Shown here: positions 22,041 through 29,636 of the stretch, one piece after another
Numbering within the stretch: the stretch's first letter is position 1
Layout: each line of letters opens with the position of its first letter
Source: Mesostigma viride
Lineage: Eukaryota > Streptophyta > Mesostigmatophyceae > Mesostigmatales > Mesostigmataceae
Assembly (NCBI GenBank): GCA_009746045.1
Contig: RPFO01000412.1
Location: 346,992-410,991 of the forward strand
Length of the DNA: 64,000 bases
Direction: 5' to 3'
Position numbers and translations under genes: made by a program
The notes under the pieces: generated by a model
Database searches by the model: none
The model's input: only the letters and a program-made list of their open reading frames with translations
Told to the model about the DNA's origin: nothing

Positions 22041-22553
22041 CTACTTGTGATGGCACTTGCAATCGTCGAATCCGCGAATCTTCTCAAAACGTAAGACACA
22101 CACAAACGACCTGAAACTCCCTACTGGTTTATAGTTGTCGGTATCCTCTGCCTCTCTATCAATGTGAACTAAACCAATTACAAGCTGTCCTCCGTGCCTG
22201 AACAGGTATGGGTCCTTGAGGTTGAAGAATGAATGCGAATTGATCGAGAATTCGTATAGAGGAATCCCTTCTCCGCCAATTTCCATTTGTTCTGTGCACA
22301 GGACTACACATTCCCCTGGATTTTGCTCGCCACCCAAAAAACTAGGAGACACTAGACCGATTATCTTGTAATCGTCGCGGTTTTCGACGAAATCAAATCC
22401 AACCCAGTGAGCGCCACCGCGCCAGGTGCTGTCGATGACAGGAGCGCGTGGGTCTGGTTTGACGTTGAAATAACACAGCCCGGTTCTGCCGTCAATCGTT
22501 GGCGTCATCCCTTTAAAGTCGACGACGTATTGGTAATATGTGGGATAATCCAT
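22041..22553 (-). CDS. Virus protein of unknown function (170 aa)
   Basis: Intact 170-residue frame starting MDYPTYYQYVVDF. It is rich in Gly, Phe, Val and aromatic residues in short alternating stretches, which suggests a beta-sandwich, and it ends with a Cys/His cluster (DDCKCHHK). It follows the fibre-like gene by 45 bp, in the same direction. Position and composition suggest a virion or fibre-associated protein, but I do not recognise the family. Confidence 0.55.
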   Translation of the reverse strand: MDYPTYYQYVVDFKGMTPTIDGRTGLCYFNVKPDPRAPVIDSTWRGGAHWVGFDFVENRDDYKIIGLVSPSFLGGEQNPGECVVLCTEQMEIGGEGIPLYEFSINSHSFFNLKDPYLFRHGGQLVIGLVHIDREAEDTDNYKPVGSFRSFVCVLRFEKIRGFDDCKCHHK

Positions 22554-22598
22554 GGCTTTTATTACATCTTACGAGAGATAATAGTTCTAGTCTTAACT

Positions 22599-24326
22599 CT
22601 ATGCTGGAGGCGGCGAGTACGTGAACGTCAGCTGGTTCGCGGCGATGTTGAGCTTTCCGGACGCTGTCGACGCCACGCCGGCCGCCACGTTCACCGTCGT
22701 GGGCGAGTGGGCGGTCGTGGGCGTGACCGTGATCGTGTACGTGGTTCCGCTGCCCGAGAAAGCCGTGACGGACCCGTTGGTCACCGCGACGTCCCCGGAC
22801 GTGAAGCTCCCCGTGACGGATTCGGAGAAGGTGGCGGTAACGGTGACGGGGCTGGTCGCCGGGGTCGCGGTGGAAGTGGTCAGGCCGACGGTGAGAAGAA
22901 TCGTCTGCGGAGTCCCCCACTTGTTCACGAGGTACCCGCGGATCAGTTCTAATTCGGCGGACGTCTTTTCGGTGTTGTATATCAGAATCTCGCCGATCCA
23001 CCCGTCGAAGGCGCGGTAGGCGACGTTAGTATCCCCGCCGATATTCAAGGCGCCCGTGCACGTGACGGGGTCTGACCCGCTCTGTCCGCGGCTCGTGCGA
23101 CCGTCGTAAAAAGTGACGAATCTGTTACCGACCGTGTTTACCGCCATCGCAAGGGTGTGCGGGTGGTCGTTACAAAATTCATAAGAGCCAGCAAAAGACA
23201 TGTAACCATAATTGGCGCCGCCGTTGTCCGTTGCTCTAGAGGACGCCATCAAGCGATTTTGATCCGGATTATAAAACACGCGATACCCCTGGCCTGCACT
23301 TCCGGTTGCCGTCCCCGTGTCCGTTCCGATGACGTACCCTTTCATGGATCCCGTCCCCGGGTAGACGGTTGACGCAAGCTGCCTGGCGACCACGATGATG
23401 GATGCGTTGGTCCCGATAGAGCCCCAGAACGTGCTTGACGACTCCAAATTGCCCGAGCGGCTGTTGATGAAGCGGAGGGACGTCTTCCCGTTGAGCTGGG
23501 TGGTGTCCAGAATCGGGGTCAGTGCAGAATTGGATTGGGACACGTGATACCCCGAGGCCAGGTTCTTCTTGTCGTTCATCCGCAGCACGTTCCCTCCCGC
23601 GGTGCTTTGGACGACCGTCCCCGCCGTGTCGCTGAACAGGGTGGTGCCGTCCGACGGGTCGTACCAGGCGTATAGCGCTGGGTCGGCGGCTGGGTCGTAC
23701 GAGTACGTGAATGAAAGCGTGTTGGATGCCGTGTGGCCATTCCCACTTGATGCATCTATCACTGTGTTTGCGCCCACGTTTACACTTGTAGACAAGTTTG
23801 CCATGATCGGAGTGACGTCGAACGTGTACGAATTCCCGCTCCCAAGCAGGTTGGAGACGGTCCCGTTGGTCACTGTGATGTCGCCTAACGCGAACCCCGT
23901 GACAGGTGTGCTGAACGTGGCGGACACGTTCACTGGGATCGAGGATGGCGTCGAGCCCGCGGTTGTCGCGAGAGTTGGAGGTGGCGAATACGTGAAGACT
24001 AGCGGAGTTGCGGCTCTGTTCGGTTCCCCCTTCGCGTTGACAACCGCCCCTGCTCCGACGCCTACTGTGGTCGGCGAATAAGCGGTCGTGGGCGTCACTT
24101 GGAAGGAGTACGACGCCCCGCTGCCGGTCAGGTTGGCGATGGCCCCGTTGACGATGATAATATCGTCCAAGGCGAACCCCGTGACCGGCTGGCTGAACGT
24201 CGCTGTAACTGTAATTGGAGACGTGATAGGATATGTTCCGGCTGTAGTCGTTAAGTTTATGGAAGGCGCATGGACGCGCTTCTTTTTATTGATTAAAGCA
24301 GGACAGACACCGTAATCAAAAGACAT
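22599..24326 (-). CDS. Fibre-like protein with Ig-like repeats and a LamG/ConA domain
   Basis: A 575-residue protein with four regions after a short basic N-terminus (KKKRVH). Two Ig-like repeats (about 22-120 and 122-205) share PVTGFALDDI, GSG..Y.F.VTP and TTV.VGA..V blocks. A LamG/concanavalin-like domain follows (about 210-475), from ALYAWYDPSDGTTLF to DGWIGEILIYNTEKT and YLVNKWGTP. A third Ig-like repeat (about 478-575) closes the protein. Such modules occur in bacterial surface proteins and phage tail proteins, where they bind glycans or other surface ligands. Here the gene sits between capsid genes, so an attachment or vertex-fibre role is inferred. The frame is intact. Confidence 0.75.
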   Translation of the reverse strand: MSFDYGVCPALINKKKRVHAPSINLTTTAGTYPITSPITVTATFSQPVTGFALDDIIIVNGAIANLTGSGASYSFQVTPTTAYSPTTVGVGAGAVVNAKGEPNRAATPLVFTYSPPPTLATTAGSTPSSIPVNVSATFSTPVTGFALGDITVTNGTVSNLLGSGNSYTFDVTPIMANLSTSVNVGANTVIDASSGNGHTASNTLSFTYSYDPAADPALYAWYDPSDGTTLFSDTAGTVVQSTAGGNVLRMNDKKNLASGYHVSQSNSALTPILDTTQLNGKTSLRFINSRSGNLESSSTFWGSIGTNASIIVVARQLASTVYPGTGSMKGYVIGTDTGTATGSAGQGYRVFYNPDQNRLMASSRATDNGGANYGYMSFAGSYEFCNDHPHTLAMAVNTVGNRFVTFYDGRTSRGQSGSDPVTCTGALNIGGDTNVAYRAFDGWIGEILIYNTEKTSAELELIRGYLVNKWGTPQTILLTVGLTTSTATPATSPVTVTATFSESVTGSFTSGDVAVTNGSVTAFSGSGTTYTITVTPTTAHSPTTVNVAAGVASTASGKLNIAANQLTFTYSPPPA

Positions 24327-24353
24327 GCTGCTGACATACTACATAAAACGATA

Positions 24354-24524
24354 CTATTTTTTAGAACTTGGCAAAGGATACTGAAACTTGGGCTCCATCA
24401 AGAGCCCTTTCCTGGCCGGCAACCCGATCGCCGTGCCTTTGTCAGCCATCGAAGGTGTGTCAAAAATCAAAGTGACTCTACTAAAAGGATTTGCGGTATA
24501 TCGCGGATCTTTGAGATACTCCAT
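24354..24524 (-). CDS. Small virus protein (56 aa)
   Basis: A short intact frame, ATG at 24524 and TAG at 24354-24356, fills the gap between the capsid gene (30 bp upstream) and the fibre gene (27 bp downstream). It starts MEYLKDPRYTANPFSR and ends with a basic PLPSSKK. No membrane segment. The fit into an otherwise gap-free cluster supports it; function unknown. Confidence 0.5.
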   Translation of the reverse strand: MEYLKDPRYTANPFSRVTLIFDTPSMADKGTAIGLPARKGLLMEPKFQYPLPSSKK

Positions 24525-24554
24525 CAAGCGCTATACAGTAACAATCAGAGATTT

Positions 24555-25867
24555 TTACAGGTACACGGCCGCCTGCCGCCCGGCGCCGACGTCCATCTTA
24601 GCCTCGAGCTCGCAAAACAGATACAAAGTGCACGCCCCGCCCGCCCCGTCCACACGCAAGGTAACGACTGCCGCAGTCCCGCGCAGGTCGAGTCCGCTCT
24701 GGTACTCGTTACCGGCACATGGCATGTTCAGGTGACAGGCCATGACGAAATTCTTGTCTCTCCAATCAGCGGTCGTGATTCCGTTTTTGGCACATGACAG
24801 CGAGTTACCTTGGTCGTTGAACGCGCTCATCAGGTTGGTCCACGCCTCTGTCACGCCAATGCGATACGCGGGAGACTGGTGCGAACCGTTGATGTCAAAC
24901 TGGAACTGCATATCCTTGTGCATAGCGGTATGGTCGAACATAACATCACCAGCTCCATTCGCGACGTCGTTGTCCGAGTTGACCTGGATAGCGAGAAGCT
25001 TGCTCGCGGATGCCGAAGAAAGGGTCGCCTTGATACTGTATGGCGCGGCACTGGCCGACTGCTTGGTCGACTGCCAAGTCTTCCAGCGGAACGGCAAGGT
25101 CCCTCCCTCGGCCAACCGAGACGCAAAAAAATCTGTCCCACCAAGTCCTCCTGGAAACGGTACGTATCGATGGAGAAGTGGATGTCATCCAGCTTGAACC
25201 CGGGTCCAGCACAGGCTGGGACGGCAGCGGCGGCGCCATCCGCGGCGACTGCCTCTCCAGGGATCATGACACTCCCGTCCATCAGCGTGATCCTGATCTC
25301 GATCGGAGGGAAGAGACTGAGATCAATCACACGGGGGTCGCCAGACAGGAATCCGAGCCAGTTGTCGATAACTCCGGGAATATTCTTGTGCATGGCGACG
25401 GCATCATCCGTCCTTTCGGTCAGCGCGACGGTTGTGGTGTCATTTCCGGACCACCCTGCCGGGGCCTGTGCGTTGTCATGACCGAGGCCGCCGTGAACGG
25501 TCAGAAGGGTGCGATACAGTTGGTGGTAGTCATTGATGGAATCTACTGACTGGCCACCGACCAAAACCTCGAGACGCCTGATCAACGACGACGTATACCT
25601 TGGAAATCTGCATAAGCCAGTCGTCGCCGCCTGAGATGCCTTGAAGTACATGGCAAAACTATGGAGATCTGCGAACCCGCTCGTTGGCAGCCGGACAGCC
25701 ACCACAGACCCTTGCTTGATACCGGTGTTCGCTGACAGCGTCGAGAGCTGTACGCGGGACGTAGAGTGCTGACCGAGCGCCTTGACAATGTACTGCATAG
25801 ACTTGGGAATGGCACGATTATACCAAGAACCGTCGGAAGCCATGATTGCGTTTGTATACCCATCCAC
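24555..25867 (-). pseudogene. Major capsid protein-like gene with one frameshift
   Basis: Two frames overlap: 24851-25867 (N-terminal part, 338 residues as open) and 24555-25115 (C-terminal part). They join in a run of seven T on the minus strand near 25127-25133, after DLVGQIF. Together they would give a protein of roughly 435-440 residues, the usual size for a double-jelly-roll capsid protein of Polinton-like viruses. The N-terminal half has the SLIRRLEVLVGGQSV-type stretch expected in such capsids. It would form the pseudo-hexagonal shell. A one-base indel, a sequencing error or -1 slippage on the T7 run could explain the break. Position next to penton and fibre genes supports the call. 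Confidence 0.7.
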
Positions 25868-25884
25868 TTAGATAAAAATCCTGC

Positions 25885-26169
25885 CTAGTGCAGGAACTGG
25901 CCTAAGAGAGGATTCGCCGCCTTGTGCGCGTCGACCTTGCGTTCGAGGGAAGACAGCGCGTCCAGTCCGGTTTTGGCGACACGGTAAGCCGTCCCTAGAA
26001 CAGGAGAACTCTCGATCAACTTGCTCGGGACATGCCCGAGAGCCGCATCTGCAGCCCCAGCGGCAGCTTTGACAAACCGCGCGCCGTCGCCGACTTTTCT
26101 AATGGCGTCCCCCGCAACATGTCCGATTTTGCGCACGGTACTGACAACTTTTCCAAAGTTAAGCTTCAT
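25885..26169 (-). CDS. Small basic virion-core/minor capsid-like protein (94 aa)
   Basis: I choose ATG 26169 (MKLNFGKVVSTVRKIGHV), because upstream codons overlap the penton gene in another frame. The N-terminal 60 residues form a likely amphipathic, Lys/Arg- and Ala/Gly-rich helix, followed by a second helical region to LGQFLH. Small Ala/Gly-rich helical proteins next to penton and capsid genes in Polinton-like viruses are often compared with adenovirus minor or membrane-acting proteins; that is analogy only. Its start overlaps the penton stop by four bases. Confidence 0.5.
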   Translation of the reverse strand: MKLNFGKVVSTVRKIGHVAGDAIRKVGDGARFVKAAAGAADAALGHVPSKLIESSPVLGTAYRVAKTGLDALSSLERKVDAHKAANPLLGQFLH

Positions 26170-26942
26170 TCGTCGTCGACGTTTATATCTGAACGTTGAG
26201 ATATTCTTCTGGCGGGCAGAGATCCCCCGCCCAGCGCCATGTATCTCAGCACGCTCCCGATCTTCCGCGCCTCCACACCCATGGCCTTCTGTGGCGAGAT
26301 TCGGAAACTGAGCTGGACCACCCAATCGCTATACAATTGGATAGGCGAATCGTCCTCGTCTAACAGGCGAAGGCTGATGTACCGCGGAGAATCCCGCATG
26401 TGCTGCCATAACGGGGTCTGCGCCTGCCATACGATCGGTTCCAGGAACTTGCTCAGGTTAGGACAGCAGGCAAGCAGCCCACCATACACTGCCCCATTAG
26501 TCGCAGACACCACGTTCCCTCGCACGATGTCCGCGTACACATAGACGGCCCGCAGACGTCCGTTAGTAGCTGGCCGGTTGCTGACAACCACGGACTGGTC
26601 ATTGGACACGTGAACGCCCGGTGTCAGCCCCAAGACCCGCCCAACAGATTCGCCGACTCGTAGCTGGAACGGAGAACTGGCAGCAAACGTGTACAGGCTG
26701 TTCGCGCGGTCGTACGTGACCACGAACGAGCTGTCGATAGTCTGCAATACTGTCTCGATATTGTGACGGTTCTCGATGGTAGTCCAAGACCCGAATGGCA
26801 GCGAGACGGTGTGAGTCGTCTGCATCGTGACCTCAAACGAACTGTTGTTTCGGTTGATGTGCGTCTGTTCAAACGGAATTGTCAGCAAGGTCAACCCAAC
26901 ATCGTGATAATCCTCTAGTAGACCGGCGGGGATGTCCCACAC
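26166..26942 (-). CDS. Penton-like (single jelly-roll) capsid protein
   Basis: About 258 residues with the penton-type pattern of PLVs and Polintons: a beta-rich body with RLRAVYVYADIVRGNVV near residue 135, then a hydrophobic segment, and a C-terminal block RYISLRLLDEDDSPIQLYSDWVVQLSFRI near 195-225. Such proteins form pentamers at the virion vertices. The open frame has no ATG at its 5' end: in-frame codons continue upstream through GTG at 26942 into the 3' end of the preceding gene, and the first internal ATG is about 40 residues in. Either a non-ATG start or a lost start codon is possible. The copia-1 insertion point lies about 30 bp upstream. Confidence 0.65.
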   Translation of the reverse strand: MWDIPAGLLEDYHDVGLTLLTIPFEQTHINRNNSSFEVTMQTTHTVSLPFGSWTTIENRHNIETVLQTIDSSFVVTYDRANSLYTFAASSPFQLRVGESVGRVLGLTPGVHVSNDQSVVVSNRPATNGRLRAVYVYADIVRGNVVSATNGAVYGGLLACCPNLSKFLEPIVWQAQTPLWQHMRDSPRYISLRLLDEDDSPIQLYSDWVVQLSFRISPQKAMGVEARKIGSVLRYMALGGGSLPARRISQRSDINVDDE

Positions 26943-26946
26943 TGGA

Positions 26947-26974
26947 TCATGAAGACTGCCCCTCGTCCTGTTCT
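26947..26974 (-). pseudogene. 3' end of the split small virus gene
   Basis: These bases continue the frame of 43742-44024 after removal of copia-1 and one copy of GTTCT, ending in TGA at 26947-26949. The stop lies just upstream of the penton frame, matching the tight packing of the cluster. Confidence 0.6.
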
Positions 26975-27280
26975 AGTTGGTTGGAGACCCATCTAGGGTC
27001 CACATGGGTCCTCAGAGATAGAGGATCTTGTACAGATTACTACAATATACTTTATTGTAGTATTGGGCCAATGGCTGTACTTCACTAGTACTCGCCAATG
27101 GGATAACGCCACGTAGAATATGTGGGCGTCTCCCAGGCCTCCACGTCACCGGCTGGTCAAGGGCCGGTGTAGTACTGTCAATAGGACTGAGCCGACTATC
27201 GGCCTATTATGTATGCGCATCTGCCTTGGTACCTCCTAGAGGATTCTAGAAGTATCTAACACGCGGCATGCACTGAACTA

Positions 27281-28162
27281 AGTTACGTTAAATAGTGCCG
27301 GAACCTTTTGCCGCCTGAGGCAAATCGGTCCGTAACACTATTTTGCCCGGAATAACCACTTCCGAGCACCCAAGTTAATTCGGCCGAATTAACTTGGGTG
27401 CTCGGAAGTGGTTATTCCGGGCAAAATAGTGTTACGGACCGATTTGCCTCAGGCGGCAAAAGGTTCCGGCACTATTTAACGTAACTAAAACCTGGCCTCG
27501 TGGAGGGGGGACGAAGAGCCCGAGACATCCGCCTAGGCCGCTGAGCACGCACCACTAAATGCGCCGGAGCTGCCTCAGTGAGGATTCGAACCCCTGACCT
27601 CCAAGGTGCACGGGTTTTAGTTACGTTAAATAGTGCCGGAACCTTTTGCCGCCTGAGGCAAATCGGTCCGTAACACTATTTTGCCCGGAATAACCACTTC
27701 CGAGCACCCAAGTTAATTCGGCCGAATTAACTTGGGTGCTCGGAAGTGGTTATTCCGGGCAAAATAGTGTGACGGACCGATTTGCCTCAGGCGGCAAAAG
27801 GTTCCGGCACTATTTAACGTAACTAAAACCCGTGCACCTTGGAGGTCAGGGGTTCGAATCCTCACTGAGGCAGCTCCGGCGCATTTAGTGGTGCGTGCTC
27901 AGCGGCCTAGGCGGATGTCTCGGGCTCTTCGTCCCCCCTCCACGAGGCCAGGTTTTAGTTACGTTAAATAGTGCCGGAACCTTTTGCCGCCTGAGGCAAA
28001 TCGGTCCGTCACACTATTTTGCCCGGAATAACCACTTCCGAGCACCCAAGTTAATTCGGCCGAATTAACTTGGGTGCTCGGAAGTGGTTATTCCGGGCAA
28101 AATAGTGTGACGGACCGATTTGCCTCAGGCGGCAAAAGGTTCCGGCACTATTTAACGTAACT
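27281..28162. mobile_element. 882-bp nested palindromic element
   Basis: The element is three 206-bp near-perfect palindromes P (27281-27486, 27619-27824, 27957-28162) separated by a 132-bp spacer S (27487-27618) and its inverse (27825-27956). The whole is itself a palindrome centred at 27721/27722. Ends are AGTTACGTTAAATAGTGCC and its complement, bounded by AACTA (27276-27280 and 28163-28167). The copia-1 3' LTR has the same site without the insert at 43560. No coding capacity. A single A/C variant in P is of one type in all three arms left of the centre and of the other type in all three arms to the right. Confidence 0.9.
27825..27956 (+). other. Spacer with a tRNA 3'-half-like sequence
   Basis: Reading the plus strand, 27850-27875 resembles a tRNA T arm and 3' acceptor strand: AGGGGTTCGAATCCTCA then CTGAGGCA. 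The T stem has one mismatch and one G-T pair. GCCTCAG, the complement of the acceptor strand, occurs in the P unit about 80 nt upstream (27784-27790), so an 88-nt tRNA-like fold is conceivable, but D and anticodon arms are not convincing. The inverse copy is at 27487-27618. Confidence 0.35.
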
Positions 28163-28356
28163 AACTACACGGAATGCATGTCCACGTAGGATATTCAGCA
28201 AGACTGATGAAGGTGCCAAGCGCAATAGAATATATGCGCAACGAAGACGAATTATGCAGCAACGACAATAACGTATGAGAACAATAAACACAACGTTCAT
28301 TTCATGCTTTCTGATTTACATCGCATTCCATTTATTTGCAACTTGTATTCATTGCA

Positions 28357-29598
28357 ATGTCTTCGGACGACAATCTTTCAGAGCAGAGGTCTGGCCCTGG
28401 TGAGCACGGACCGGCTCAATTTTCTGTCGACCCTGGCCCAGGCGAGCACAGGGATGACAATAAGAATATGTCCGACCAGCCCCGGGAGGAGGGCTGCGGG
28501 CAGGGAAGTACTAGTAGTGACAACCAGCGTGCGCGTGATAAAGTGCTTCGGCGGGAGACCTTGCTTCAAGAGGCGAAGCTGCTGTCGGCAATCAAGAAAT
28601 GGGTTCCAGCCCCGCTGGTGCCTGGTGCTATTCAAGCAGACCGGGATCGCTTTGTAAGCTCTCTTGGGCCGTTTTTCCGCAGGCTCGCGGGCAACCGAGA
28701 CATCATTCCGGACTGGCTGGAGTTTCTTCGTGGAACCCCGCTGGGAGACCGCGAGAAAAACCACCCAGAGTGGATTTCGCTGCTGGATAGAGCACAGCGT
28801 CTGCGGTGGTCGCCGTTCGAGTTTCTGCGCCGAGCGAGGGAGACTTTTCTTCGTTCTATCACTGCCAAAACCTGCGACGAGATCGAGGAATTTGTAGATG
28901 CAAAGCCGAAGCCCGGGCAGACCATCATCGAGCACCTCAACTCTTACTACGACATGCTGGAGAAGCAGGGGCTCCGGTGGCCTGACGAGGCGGTGAATCT
29001 CCGATGGATCCAAAACTGTGCTCTGTCCGAATCCGAGAAGCGGAATTTGGTCGCCAACTGCCGCGGTTACCTGTGCGACACTCACCGATGCAGAGCTCAC
29101 CTCAAGGAGCTCCTGACGAATCAAACCCGTGTTTCCAGAGAAGGAGGTGCCGCGGAGGTGCCTCGTGTCGCCATGGTGATGGAGCAGCAACGGGAAATCT
29201 TCTGCTACAACTGCGGGCAGCCCGGGCACACACGCCGCGCATGTAAGGGTAAGGTTGTCGCTAATTCTGAGTCCTTCCCTCCCTGCACTTTCTGTAATAG
29301 GACTAACCATCTGGCTAAGGATTGCTACTTTCGCAAGTGCAAGTCTTGTGGCAATTCTGGACATGATGCGTCTGCCTGCAGGAGCAAGGCGGGCGCTGGA
29401 CCCAAGGATACCCAGATGGAGGTCCTCAAGCTGCTGCAGCAGATCTCCCAAGCCGTCAAGAGCGGTGCCCTTCGTGGTGGCGACGCTTCTCAGCCGCGTG
29501 GTGGTGACGCTTCCCAGCCGCGTGGTGGTGATGCTTCTCAGCCGCGGGGTGGCAATACCTCTCGTGGCCGCAAGAGGAAGCAGCAGCAGAAAAACTAG
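28357..29598 (+). CDS. gag: copia-1 Gag
   Basis: About 413 residues from ATG 28357 (MSSDDNLSEQ), 13 nt after the LTR. A helical capsid-like core (about 60-240) precedes three zinc knuckles: CYNCGQPGHTRRAC, CTFCNRTNHLAKDC and CKSCGNSGHDASAC. The C-terminus has four copies of a RGGDASQP-type repeat and a basic tail KRKQQQKN. Gag forms the particle, and the knuckles bind RNA. The frame ends AAA AAC TAG, a likely -1 frameshift site into pol. Intact. Confidence 0.9.
   Translation: MSSDDNLSEQRSGPGEHGPAQFSVDPGPGEHRDDNKNMSDQPREEGCGQGSTSSDNQRARDKVLRRETLLQEAKLLSAIKKWVPAPLVPGAIQADRDRFVSSLGPFFRRLAGNRDIIPDWLEFLRGTPLGDREKNHPEWISLLDRAQRLRWSPFEFLRRARETFLRSITAKTCDEIEEFVDAKPKPGQTIIEHLNSYYDMLEKQGLRWPDEAVNLRWIQNCALSESEKRNLVANCRGYLCDTHRCRAHLKELLTNQTRVSREGGAAEVPRVAMVMEQQREIFCYNCGQPGHTRRACKGKVVANSESFPPCTFCNRTNHLAKDCYFRKCKSCGNSGHDASACRSKAGAGPKDTQMEVLKLLQQISQAVKSGALRGGDASQPRGGDASQPRGGDASQPRGGNTSRGRKRKQQQKN
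29589..29598 (+). promoter_or_regulatory. Putative -1 frameshift site gag/pol (copia-1)
   Basis: G AAA AAC followed at once by TAG, the gag stop. The pol frame is -1 relative to gag and is open from this point to the first pol ATG at 29637 and onwards. This fits frameshifting shortly before the stop. The heptamer is not of the perfect X XXY YYZ type and I see no strong downstream stem. Confidence 0.55.
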
Positions 29599-29636
29599 AT
29601 GATCCTCTCTGTTTATATAACCCCTACAGCGTCCTT

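Larger units (their letters stand above)
26975..28343 (+). repeat. copia-1 5' LTR with an 882-bp insertion
   Basis: LTR sequence is 26975-27280 and 28168-28343 (482 bp when the insert and one AACTA are removed), equal in length to the 3' LTR. No TGG primer site follows: the next bases are TGTATTCATTGCA and the gag ATG comes after 13 nt. Confidence 0.9.

Noticed and set aside
22599-24326. Bacterial contamination as source of the Ig/LamG gene
   Set aside because: It lies in a co-oriented gene cluster with virus capsid genes, flanked by eukaryotic retroelements, with 27-45 bp spacing.
27487-27956. A functional tRNA gene in the palindrome spacer
   Set aside because: The T arm is tRNA-like, but D and anticodon arms do not form and the T stem has a mismatch.
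27281-28162. CRISPR-like repeat-spacer array
   Set aside because: There are only three long palindromic units, the two spacers are inverted copies of each other, and there is a 5-bp target duplication in a eukaryotic LTR.
28378-29451. 357-residue minus-strand frame opposite copia-1 gag
   Set aside because: Antisense of the intact Gag with three zinc knuckles; no independent support.
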